Assembly (NCBI GenBank): GCA_963731125.1
Contig: CAVSVP010000022.1
Span: 1 to 64,000, forward strand
Reading direction: 5' to 3'
DNA length: 64,000 bases
Origin: CAVSVP01 sp963731125
GTDB lineage: Bacteria; Pseudomonadota; Gammaproteobacteria; Competibacterales; Competibacteraceae
Shown here: one piece after another, positions 9,952 to 17,113 of the stretch
How positions within the stretch are numbered: the stretch's first letter is position 1
Layout: each line of letters opens with the position of its first letter
Notes under the pieces: generated by a model
The model's database searches: none
Told to the model about the DNA's origin: nothing
Seen by the model: the letters and a program-made list of their open reading frames with translations, nothing else
Made by a program: the position numbers and the translations under genes

Positions 9952-10810
9952 GTGAGCTATCGCTACTGTGGTCGCCACTTCCGTGCCGAGGAGATCGCCC
10001 AAATCCGTCGGCTCATTGCTGAGGCGCCCGGACGCACCCGCGCCGAGCTCTCCCGATTGACCTGTCAGGTCCTGGGCTGGTACAAGGCCGATGGCGGCTG
10101 GAAAGACATGTCCGCCCGCGTCGCCATGCTACGGATGCACCGCGATGGGCTCATCGAGCTGCCACCCCCGCGTCACCCCCAACCCCGGGCAACGGTGGCG
10201 ATCACTTCGCAAACCGATCCCGGGCTACCGATCGTCAGCCCGGCTCGGGCCCTCACCCCGCTACGACTGCAACCGGTTCAAAACCGCCAGGATTCGCGGC
10301 GGTGGAACGAGTACCTCCACCGCTACCACTATCTCGGCTATCAACCCCTGCCTGGCGCCCAATTGCGCTACCGCATCTTCTCCGGCCCACAACTGATCGC
10401 GCGGCTCGGCTTTGGCGCCGCCGCCTGGCAGGTCGCGCCACGCGACCGCGATATCGGCTGGCGCCCTGAGCAGCGCACGCGACATCTGCCGCTGATCGTC
10501 AACAATGCCCGCTTTCTGATCCTGCCCTGGGTGCACTCCCGCAATCTGGCCTCCATGATCTTAGCCAAGGCCGCCCGGCTGCTTCCCAGGCAGTGGCAGC
10601 AGCAGCTATGGCTATCGCCCCGTCCTGCTAGAGACTTTCGTGGAGAAACCCCGCTTTCAGGGCACCTGCTACCAAGCGGCCAATTGGGTTTACCTGGGTC
10701 AAACTCAAGGCCGGGGGAAACTCGGACCGGCTCGAAAACAGAGTGTTCCCATCAAGGACTTATGGGTTTATCCTTTGGATCAACACTTCAGGCAGGTGCT
10801 AACCCGCTGA
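9952..10810 (+). pseudogene. DUF4338 (DruA-family) protein of an IS66-type element, frameshifted
   Basis: The start GTG overlaps the tnpC stop. The protein has an N-terminal winged-helix-like part and then DUF4338 signatures: RWNEYLHRYHYLGYQPLPGA, LRYRIFS, ARLGFGAAAW, DIGW, NNARFLILPWVHSRNLASMI. In a CAG repeat near 10600 the frame slips. The family C-terminus continues in another frame (YGYRPVLLETFVEKPRFQGT, then CYQAANWVYLGQTQGRGKLG, then VPIKDLWVYPL) to TGA 10808-10810. DUF4338 is the family of DruA from Druantia anti-phage loci (known). Here it rides inside a transposon, so a role in transposition or element maintenance is as likely as defence (inference). Confidence 0.82.
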
Positions 10811-10987
10811 TCGTTCCAAGAATGGGTTGGCCGAATATTTACGGTGAGGGGGCTTTAAATATTTGATTCGTATTAAAATGCGTCATATCGTCTTTGAATT
10901 GAAAAACACGCTTACTCTATCGATCGCAAATATTATATCTTTGCACCTGCAAAGTTCTGGTTTACATCACCATGAGGAGGATTTCCC

Positions 10988-11734
10988 ATGATGAAGAAGC
11001 TTATTGGCATTCCCTTATTGAGCGCCGGAATAGGCCTGTCCACCAGCTTGTTATCAGACGAAAAGGCACATTGGAGCTATGCCGGTCCCAAAGGGCCAGA
11101 GTACTGGGGTGAATTGGATCCAGCGTTTGCCGTCTGCTCTTCTGGAGAAAATCAGTCACCCGTTAATCTGACCGATATGATTAAGGGCAATCTCTCCGAG
11201 ATCAACATCAACTATCGGGCAGGTGGTAATGAGATTTTGAATAATGGCCATACTATTCAGGTCAACTACGCTCCTGGTAGCACCCTCACAGTAAGCGGCC
11301 ACATCTTTGAGCTAAAGCAATTTCACTTCCATTCTCCCAGCGAAAATACTATCGAAGGCTACTCTTATCCTATGGAAGCGCACCTTGTCCATGCCGACAA
11401 AGACGGTAATCTCGCGGTCATTGCGGCCATGTTCAAAGAGGGCAGGGAAAATGCCGCATTGGCAAAGGCGTGGGCGCACATGCCCGAGCAAACCGGCGAA
11501 AAGCATCAACTACCTACGCATATCAATGTCAATAATCTTTTGCCGCATGATGATGATTACTACCGTTTCAACGGTTCACTCACGACGCTTCCTTGTTCTG
11601 AAGGCGTTTGGTGGCTGGTCATGAAGTTCTACAACACCGCTTCAAAAGCGCAGCTTGCGAAATTTACGCATACCATGCATCACCCGAACAATCGTCCTGT
11701 TCAGCCCATCAACGCGCGACTGATCGTTCAATAA
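10988..11734 (+). CDS. Alpha-class carbonic anhydrase, periplasmic
   Basis: The 248-residue protein begins with a signal peptide (KKLIGIPLLSAGIGLSTSLL). The alpha-CA fold follows: HWSYAGPKGPEYWGEL, CSSGENQSPVNL, the zinc ligands in LKQFHFHSPSEN and PMEAHLVHAD, the gatekeeper LTTLPCSEGVWWLV, and the terminal NNRPVQPINAR. The two Cys residues (CSSGEN and LPCSEG) can form the usual disulfide. It interconverts CO2 and bicarbonate in the periplasm, supplying inorganic carbon or balancing pH. A strong AGGAGG precedes the ATG. It lies alone between an IS66-type element and an FKBP-like gene. Confidence 0.95.
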   Translation: MMKKLIGIPLLSAGIGLSTSLLSDEKAHWSYAGPKGPEYWGELDPAFAVCSSGENQSPVNLTDMIKGNLSEININYRAGGNEILNNGHTIQVNYAPGSTLTVSGHIFELKQFHFHSPSENTIEGYSYPMEAHLVHADKDGNLAVIAAMFKEGRENAALAKAWAHMPEQTGEKHQLPTHINVNNLLPHDDDYYRFNGSLTTLPCSEGVWWLVMKFYNTASKAQLAKFTHTMHHPNNRPVQPINARLIVQ

Positions 11735-11786
11735 TACTTAACCCTCACCATTTAGAGTTAACCGTTATTCTGAAGTCACCAATTCC

Positions 11787-11815
11787 GTAGGGGCGATTCA
11801 TGAATCGCCCCCTAC
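11787..11815. terminator. Palindrome after the carbonic anhydrase gene
   Basis: A perfect 14-bp inverted repeat (GGGGCGATTCATGAATCGCCCC at its centre, extended by GTA/TAC) lies 53 bp past the carbonic anhydrase stop. No T-run follows, so it may be a dispersed palindromic repeat that also stops transcripts. Confidence 0.5.
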
Positions 11816-11931
11816 ACGTCCGGCACCAGATGATGGCAGCGTGAAAAGTGACAGATGTATTTTCTCGCATTTGATGTGGGAACAGGAGATTCCCCGACAG
11901 CTAAACTAATTCATTCGTTAGTCATGCAAAA

Positions 11932-12321
11932 ATGTTATTAAAAAAGGGAGTCAAGTTACTTGAAGAAATAGAAGGAAATGGTGAAATCGTATTTCGTCAG
12001 CATTGTTATGTGTTGGCGATTAGGATAACCCTAAATAAGGGCGAGATAATAAAAACACCGAATCAATGCCTGTCTCATTCGATAGACGATAATCTAAAAG
12101 TATACGATGATGGCTTTTTTGAGCATCGCGTTAGGATCGATAGAGAGTGTTTAATATCAGGTATTTTTTATGCGATTGAGGGTATGAAGGTTGGTGGTTA
12201 TAGAAAAGTTTCTATCAGTCCTCATTTGGCCTATAGAGAAAACGGCATACCCGGTATAATCCCACCGCATGCGAAACTTGTCGTTGAAATAAAGGTTATT
12301 CGTGAAGCAAACAATGGCTAG
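11932..12321 (+). CDS. FKBP-type peptidyl-prolyl isomerase-like protein
   Basis: The 129-residue cytoplasmic protein has no signal peptide. Its C-terminal half matches the FKBP core: YAIEGMKVGGYRKVSISPHL, AYRENGIPGIIPPHAKLVVE, IKVI. The N-terminal half is less conserved and lacks some of the usual aromatic active-site residues, so isomerase activity is uncertain. The ATG at 11932 is the only sensible start; an upstream ATG in another frame stops at once. Codon use is AT-richer than in the surrounding elements. The neighbours give no functional link. Confidence 0.75.
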   Translation: MLLKKGVKLLEEIEGNGEIVFRQHCYVLAIRITLNKGEIIKTPNQCLSHSIDDNLKVYDDGFFEHRVRIDRECLISGIFYAIEGMKVGGYRKVSISPHLAYRENGIPGIIPPHAKLVVEIKVIREANNG

Positions 12322-12406
12322 CCAGGCGCTTAGCTAAGGTGGCTTGCTTTGTTGCGCCGCCTGTTGGCATCGCCGGTACATGCTGCAAAGCAATGGAGAG
12401 ATGTTG

Positions 12407-12529
12407 ATGGAATGTAAGGTAATGGTTTACGAGGCCGAAGAGGGCGGATACTGGATAAAGGCTTCCTCAATTCCTGAATGCGCAACACAGGTGAATATGC
12501 CCGGGATCACATCGAGTCCTCACCCGTGA
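12407..12529 (+). pseudogene. HicB-like antitoxin, N-terminal remnant
   Basis: The ATG at 12407 (or the in-frame ATG at 12401) opens a reading frame giving MECKVMVYEAEEGGYWIKAS and SIPECATQ. This is the characteristic beginning of HicB-family antitoxins (partial RNase H fold). It then diverges into NMPGITSSPHP and stops after 41 residues, about half the family length. No HicA toxin gene is beside it. It is most likely a truncated remnant. Confidence 0.55.
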
Positions 12530-12555
12530 ACAGACAGCATTAGGATACAATAAAA

Positions 12556-13200
12556 ATGAAAGAGGGAATTGTCATATTATTCGCATTTGCCGTATTACTA
12601 TGGCTCGGGATTACGTACCGCAGTCGTCTACAAAAAAGAAAGCGTGAACGTATTATCAATAATTACCGATTTCCCGATTCTATTGTTGATAAAATTCGCA
12701 AGCGTTATCCACATTTGACGGATGACGATTTGCAGAAAGTCAACCAGGGTCTGAGAGAATATTTTCAAATTTGTAACTTGGCGGGAAAACGCTTAATAGC
12801 AATGCCATCTCAGGTGGTGGACGTTGCATGGCATGAGTTTATACTTTTTACGCGCCTATACCAAAAGTTCTGCGCTGATGCGCTAGGCAGATTTCTTCAC
12901 CATACTCCCGCTGAAGCAATGAGTCGTCCGCAGTCGGCACAGGACGGCATCAAGCGAGCCTGGAGATTGTCGTGTCATCGATCCGGAATTGATCCTAAAT
13001 CTCCGACACGTCTGCCGCTTCTTTTTGGGATAGATGCGGATCTGGTGATTCCGGACGGATTTACGTATGCACTGGATTGTACAAAACCCGGGGCTGATGG
13101 TTATTGCGCAGGTCACATTAGCTGCAGCAGTGGTTGTGCGGGTGATAGCGGTGGGTGTGGAGGCGATGGTGGCTGTGGTGGAGGGTGTGGCGGAGACTAA
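12556..13200 (+). CDS. Membrane-anchored protein with Gly/Cys-rich C-terminus
   Basis: The 214-residue protein has one N-terminal transmembrane helix (IVILFAFAVLLWLGITY), a central soluble domain with VDVAWHEFILFTRLYQKFCAD, and a low-complexity tail rich in Gly and Cys (CSSGCAGDSGGCGGDGGCG). The central part resembles the 'glycine-rich domain-containing' family of unknown function, in which a WHEFIL-like motif is conserved. The repeated GGC units could bind metal (inference). Its stop overlaps the probable GTG start of the methyltransferase by 14 bp, so the two are probably co-transcribed. Confidence 0.75.
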   Translation: MKEGIVILFAFAVLLWLGITYRSRLQKRKRERIINNYRFPDSIVDKIRKRYPHLTDDDLQKVNQGLREYFQICNLAGKRLIAMPSQVVDVAWHEFILFTRLYQKFCADALGRFLHHTPAEAMSRPQSAQDGIKRAWRLSCHRSGIDPKSPTRLPLLFGIDADLVIPDGFTYALDCTKPGADGYCAGHISCSSGCAGDSGGCGGDGGCGGGCGGD

Positions 13201-13864
13201 CGATACCAAAATAATCGACTCCTGGAGCAAGAACGCCGCATCGTGGACAGCTGCGGTGCGGGAGGGACAGATCGAAAGCCGTCAGCTAATCACTAATCAG
13301 GCGATCGTCGATGCCGTTCTGAGCCGTTCTCCGGACGCTGTTCTCGATATGGGCTGTGGCGAAGGGTGGCTGGCTCGGGCACTCGCCGCCAAGAAAATCC
13401 ATGTGATTGGAATCGATGTCGTTCCAGAGCTGATTGCCCAGGCGCAGAGGGCAGGAGGGGGCGATTTTAGGGTGGCATCCTACGAGGAGATGGCTGCCGG
13501 CCAACTCGACGTCTGCGTTGATGTCGTTGTCAGTAATTTCGCGCTGCTCGGTAAGGCATCCGTCGAAGGCGTGTTTCGAGCGATGCCATGGCTGCTGAAC
13601 TCGCACGGTTCATGCATCGTCCAGACGCTTCATCCGATCGTGGCGTGCGGTGATTTTCCCTACCGGGATGGCTGGCGAGAAGGCTCATGGGCCGGCTTCG
13701 GTTCCGCTTTCAGCGATCCCGCCCCCTGGTATTTCAGAACCCTGGAGAGCTGGATAAAGCTGCTTTTGGATAGCGGATTCCGGCTGCTTGAGGTACATGA
13801 ACCTGTCCATCCAAAGACCCAGAAGCCGGCTTCGGTGATATTTATTGCAGAGCTTGACCGCTAG
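13187..13864 (+). CDS. Class I SAM-dependent methyltransferase
   Basis: The Rossmann-fold methyltransferase has motif I VLDMGCGEGWLARALA, the acidic loop HVIGIDVVPELI, and motif IV-like DVVVSNFALLGK. The fold resembles UbiG/Methyltransf_11 enzymes; the substrate is not predictable. The frame is open from 13067, but the part before about 13187 only overlaps the Gly/Cys-rich gene. GTG 13187 (protein beginning VAETNDTKIIDSWSKNA) is preferred because it follows GGTGGAGG and leaves a 14-bp overlap. This gives 225 residues. Confidence 0.8.
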   Translation: MAETNDTKIIDSWSKNAASWTAAVREGQIESRQLITNQAIVDAVLSRSPDAVLDMGCGEGWLARALAAKKIHVIGIDVVPELIAQAQRAGGGDFRVASYEEMAAGQLDVCVDVVVSNFALLGKASVEGVFRAMPWLLNSHGSCIVQTLHPIVACGDFPYRDGWREGSWAGFGSAFSDPAPWYFRTLESWIKLLLDSGFRLLEVHEPVHPKTQKPASVIFIAELDR

Positions 13865-14163
13865 ATTTGCAACATTGACGAGTTTCGATAATACGGCAAG
13901 TGTAGAAAGCGGGGGTTCCGAAGATGTACCAGGGCATCAAATAAAAACCGATGACGCCTAATTGTCGTAGCATACCTAGTCCTCGATAATAATACGGCGC
14001 TGATTTGGCAGTCGCGTAAACCTCAGAAGGGAAGAGCGAATCTATGGATTATGATAGCTAATATGAATAGAGGCCAAGCGATGGTGTTATGGTTGGTGGC
14101 ATTGCTCAAACGATGTCGCTGGCGCTCAACTTAGCGCTGTAGTACCCAAGAGTCGAAGAATTC

Positions 14164-15507
14164 ATGCTGCGTTTTTTTTCCGTTGCGAGTTTTTTAGCGT
14201 TTGGTGTTATAGGAATAGTACTCATCGTACTCGACTATCACATAACGCTGCGTGCTGCTACTGAATTGGGTAAGCGTTCGAACCTAGGGATGGGAAAAAT
14301 GCTTTTAGAAACCCTTAAGCCGCAGCTAAATGAGATGTTATCTTCGGGATCTGCAGTTGAAAAAGCTGAAAAAAGTTTTCTTATAAGTGCAGATATACAG
14401 AAAAATATTGATATTCTTATTTACAATATAAAAATTCTAAAAATTAATATTTACGATGCGCAAGGAATTATAATATTCTCGACGAATAAAAGTGAGATTA
14501 GAAACAACAAAAGTAACAATATCAGATTTAAAAAAGCTATTGAAGGTAAATTTACAAGTAGGCTTTTGCCTACTGAGAGATGCCAGGATTTCGCGGAAGA
14601 TATCGGTGGAAATTGCTTTATTATAGAAAGCTATATTCCAATCCGGTTCGATCCAGCGGCATCTGTGAGCGGGGTTTTTGAGCTTTACACGGATATGGCT
14701 CCTTGGATGGAGGCCATGAAAGACTTTCAAATTCTACTGGTAATTAGCATCATTTTTATTTTGGCTATGCTATATGCAGTACTTATTTTCATAGCGTATC
14801 ATGCTTATAAGGTAATTAAACGTCAGAGGCAAACCATTACAGAGAAAAGTTATCTTTCTTCACGGATTCTGGCGGCTCAAGAACAAGAAAGAAGAAGAGT
14901 CGCACAGGAATTGCACGACGGAATTGGACAATCGGTAAGCGCAATTAAGTTTTACACAGAAGCACTTTTGCAACAGTATGAAAAATCGAATGCTAAGTTT
15001 GTTTCAGAATCGCTGCGGAAAGTTATTTATATGTTGAAAGATACCGTTGAAGAAATTCGGCGAATCGGTATGGCCTTGCATCCATCTACACTTGACGACT
15101 TAGGCGTAGCGGCAACTGTCGAGTGGTTTTGTAGGCAATTTCAATACACTTACAAGCACATCCGTATTGACAGAACGGTAGATATTGATGAGCATAATTT
15201 ATCAGAATCTTTGAAAGTTGCTATTTATAGAATTATTCAGGAAGCATTAAATAATGTCGCTACGCATAGCGGCGGGAATCATGTGCATCTTGGATTAATG
15301 CAGCGAAATCATGTAGTTGAGTTGACTGTAGATGATAATGGTAAGGGCTTTAACTTAGAAAAATTAGGCTCGGAAAACAATACCAAAGTCAGTTTTGGTA
15401 TCGTGGGAATGAAGGAACGTGTCGAAGTGTCCGGCGGATCTTTTGCAATTGAATCTGTTCTAAATCGTGGAACTAAAATTTCTGTAAGGTGGCTATTAAC
15501 ACAATAG
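14164..15507 (+). CDS. NarX/UhpB-type sensor histidine kinase
   Basis: The 447-residue protein has two transmembrane helices (about residues 8-24 and 188-215) bounding a periplasmic sensor of about 160 residues that contains two Cys (RCQDFAEDIGGNCF). After a short linker comes HisKA_3 with the phosphoacceptor in RRVAQELHDGIGQSVSAIKF (about residue 256). The HATPase domain has EALNNVATHSGG, VDDNGKGF and GIVGMKERV. It should phosphorylate the NarL/FixJ-type regulator encoded convergently at 15589-16242. The signal is unknown; the Cys pair might be redox-responsive (inference). The gene is AT-rich compared with its surroundings. Confidence 0.92.
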   Translation: MLRFFSVASFLAFGVIGIVLIVLDYHITLRAATELGKRSNLGMGKMLLETLKPQLNEMLSSGSAVEKAEKSFLISADIQKNIDILIYNIKILKINIYDAQGIIIFSTNKSEIRNNKSNNIRFKKAIEGKFTSRLLPTERCQDFAEDIGGNCFIIESYIPIRFDPAASVSGVFELYTDMAPWMEAMKDFQILLVISIIFILAMLYAVLIFIAYHAYKVIKRQRQTITEKSYLSSRILAAQEQERRRVAQELHDGIGQSVSAIKFYTEALLQQYEKSNAKFVSESLRKVIYMLKDTVEEIRRIGMALHPSTLDDLGVAATVEWFCRQFQYTYKHIRIDRTVDIDEHNLSESLKVAIYRIIQEALNNVATHSGGNHVHLGLMQRNHVVELTVDDNGKGFNLEKLGSENNTKVSFGIVGMKERVEVSGGSFAIESVLNRGTKISVRWLLTQ

Positions 15508-15588
15508 TATCGGTAGGCCGTAAGTATTTTAATTTAAAGCATTAAAAATTCTTTCAGCTGATAAACCAACACAGTTGCGAAGGCAAAT

Positions 15589-16242
15589 CTACGAACATGT
15601 CAATTTGTTTTCAATGGCATACGCAGTCAATTCTGACGAGTTGTGAAGATCGAGTTTCTTCATAAGATTAGAGCGGTGTTTTTCCACTGTTTTCACGCTG
15701 ATGGAAAGATAAGAAGCGATTTCCTTATTTTTTTTTCCTTCTGCAATAAGTTTTATGATTTCTCGTTCACGGGTGGATAGGGTGCCCCAAGAACACAGGG
15801 ACTTTAAGGGTGAAGTCTGTTTGAGGTAGGTTGATATAATTTGATCACAGACACCTGGACTCAAATATTTTTTTCCACTTGTCACACTCTTAATAGCTCT
15901 CAACAGTTCTTCATGAGTATCGTCTTTTAGCACATAACCACTGGCGCCTGAATTTAATGCAGTTTTAACGTACTCTTCTGTTTTATGAACAGTTAGTACA
16001 ATGATTTTGGTCTCTGGGAAGCGGCTTTTTATAATGTTTATGGCTTCTGTACCGTTTGTGTACGGCATAGAAAGATCCATTATTATAACCGTCGGCTTTA
16101 GAAGCTTAGCACAATGGATAGCGCTACGGCCATCCTCAACCTCTCCCACGATTTCCAAATCAGAGTTCATTGATAATAAAAGTCGAAGCCCTTCACGCAG
16201 TATCGCATGGTCTTCCGCAATAAGAATTCGCTCTTTGGCCAT
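15589..16242 (-). CDS. NarL/FixJ-family response regulator
   Basis: The 217-residue protein has a receiver domain with the acidic pair in ILIAEDHAILREG, phosphoacceptor Asp in VIIMDLSMPYTNG (about residue 56), conserved Thr/Lys in IVLTVHK and GYVLKDD, and a LuxR-type HTH (LSTREREIIKLIAEGKKNKE then IASYLSISVKTVEKHRSNLM). CGGAGC precedes the ATG. It is convergent with the sensor kinase, with 81 bp between stops. Its upstream region holds a triple 44-45 bp direct repeat (16438-16571) that may be its operator. Confidence 0.93.
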   Translation of the reverse strand: MAKERILIAEDHAILREGLRLLLSMNSDLEIVGEVEDGRSAIHCAKLLKPTVIIMDLSMPYTNGTEAINIIKSRFPETKIIVLTVHKTEEYVKTALNSGASGYVLKDDTHEELLRAIKSVTSGKKYLSPGVCDQIISTYLKQTSPLKSLCSWGTLSTREREIIKLIAEGKKNKEIASYLSISVKTVEKHRSNLMKKLDLHNSSELTAYAIENKLTCS

Positions 16243-16437
16243 TACTTGCTCCGGGAATTCATCATGTTGCCAATCTAAACATCATTGTGGTTTTTATTAA
16301 ACGTAAAAGAAGTAATGTTTTTAATAACTTTAAATAAATAGCTCCTATTATTTTCGAAGTATTATTTTAAATTTAGCATTAAAATTATAGAATTTTATCC
16401 GTAGAATTACGGATACGTATGCTATTTTACAGCTTTC

Positions 16438-16571
16438 AATTGTAAAAAAATGTAAATTTGGGGGAGTGGTAATGAACTTGTAATTGTAAACAAATGTAAA
16501 TTTGTTGTGTTACTAATTAACTTGCTAATTGTAAAAAACTGTAAATTTAATGTAGAGCTAATTAACTTGCT
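16438..16571. repeat. Three tandem 44-45 bp repeats, possible operator array
   Basis: Three copies start at 16438, 16482 and 16527. Each opens with AATTGTAAAnAAnTGTAAATTT and ends in AACTTG. Every copy contains two TTGTAAA-like half sites. The array lies about 200 bp upstream of the response-regulator start in an AT-rich gap and is a candidate regulator binding array. Confidence 0.65.
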
Positions 16572-16780
16572 CTGACGTTCAACAAGTCATTCATAAATAG
16601 ACAGACCGGTTCATTACTGTTTCTTTTTTGAAATCCAAAAATTTACTTTTGCATTTGCGGAAATGCGACGAGGAATGGTTTTAAGCGAGCCAGAAAACTG
16701 ACAGTAATTTATTTAATTATTTTAATGCATTAAAGTTTGTACAGCTAACTGAGGTCAGAATGGAAGAAGTTTTGCCGTCG

Positions 16781-16894
16781 AACCTAGTACCTCTTCAACG
16801 TCGAATTTAGCAGTTGGCGATTCACCACGGCGGATGCTCCGACAAAGTTCAAGCGATTGTATCCACAAATTCAATTTTGAAGAGGTACTAGGTT
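16781..16894. mobile_element. 114-bp palindrome-ended element (MITE-like)
   Basis: Perfect 18-bp inverted repeats (AACCTAGTACCTCTTCAA at 16781-16798, complement at 16877-16894) bound 78 bp of non-coding DNA. No target duplication is evident. The rest of the gap 16243-17113 holds no gene that I recognise. Confidence 0.6.
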
Positions 16895-17113
16895 GCCCAT
16901 CTCGGCTTCCGTGGGTCGTCGTCAAGCAAAACAAAGATCACTATACCGACTCGCAAGTCATTGTCCGAGAGCACTAAATTTCTAGGGGTACAGCTTGCGG
17001 AAAAGGCCGACGCGCAGTTGGCGCGGCTGGCAGCCTAGGTTCTACTCCCACGCCCATCTCAGACTCCGAAGCTTTGACCCCCCCCCGGAATTTAGCGCTC
17101 TCTTGATAGATCG

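Larger units (their letters stand above)
6974..9955 (+). pseudogene. tnpC: IS66-family TnpC transposase, interrupted by ISAs1
   Basis: The first part (6974-8253) carries the N-terminal coiled coil (KIAQLEQELVVKDGNIKDLQNRLFG), the basic GRRRGQQPGRGGHGR-like linker, the zinc-binding Cys stretch, and the DDE core (HNDETRWEV, CDRYSAYKKL). The second part (9532-9955) carries the C-terminal NRAENSLRTPVTGRKHYYGS. Joining them at the CTTATCCAA duplication restores one frame reading PVAPLSKGAQRQQQQVLQSL. The start is taken at ATG 6974 (MSKQDYIELRHR). The stop TGA overlaps the GTG start of the DUF4338 gene (GTGA), so the two were translationally coupled. Confidence 0.88.
6796..10842 (+). mobile_element. 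IS66-type element carrying TnpC and a DUF4338 gene
   Basis: A perfect 22-bp inverted repeat (6796-6817 and 10821-10842, starting GTAAATATTCGG) bounds the element. The 8-bp target duplication GGTGAGGG lies outside both ends (6788-6795 and 10843-10850). Ends beginning GTAA and 8-bp duplications are typical of IS66. No tnpA or tnpB is present; the cargo is TnpC plus a DUF4338 (DruA-family) gene in an overlapping pair. A complete ISAs1 element (8254-9522) is nested inside. Without it and one copy of its 9-bp duplication the element would be 2769 bp. Confidence 0.88.

Noticed and set aside
9952..10810. Functional Druantia defence locus
   Set aside because: Only the DUF4338 gene is present, inside an IS66-type element and frameshifted; druB-druE are absent.
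16438..16571. CRISPR array
   Set aside because: There are only three units, with no constant-length spacers and no cas genes; the similarity extends through most of the unit rather than being limited to a repeat.
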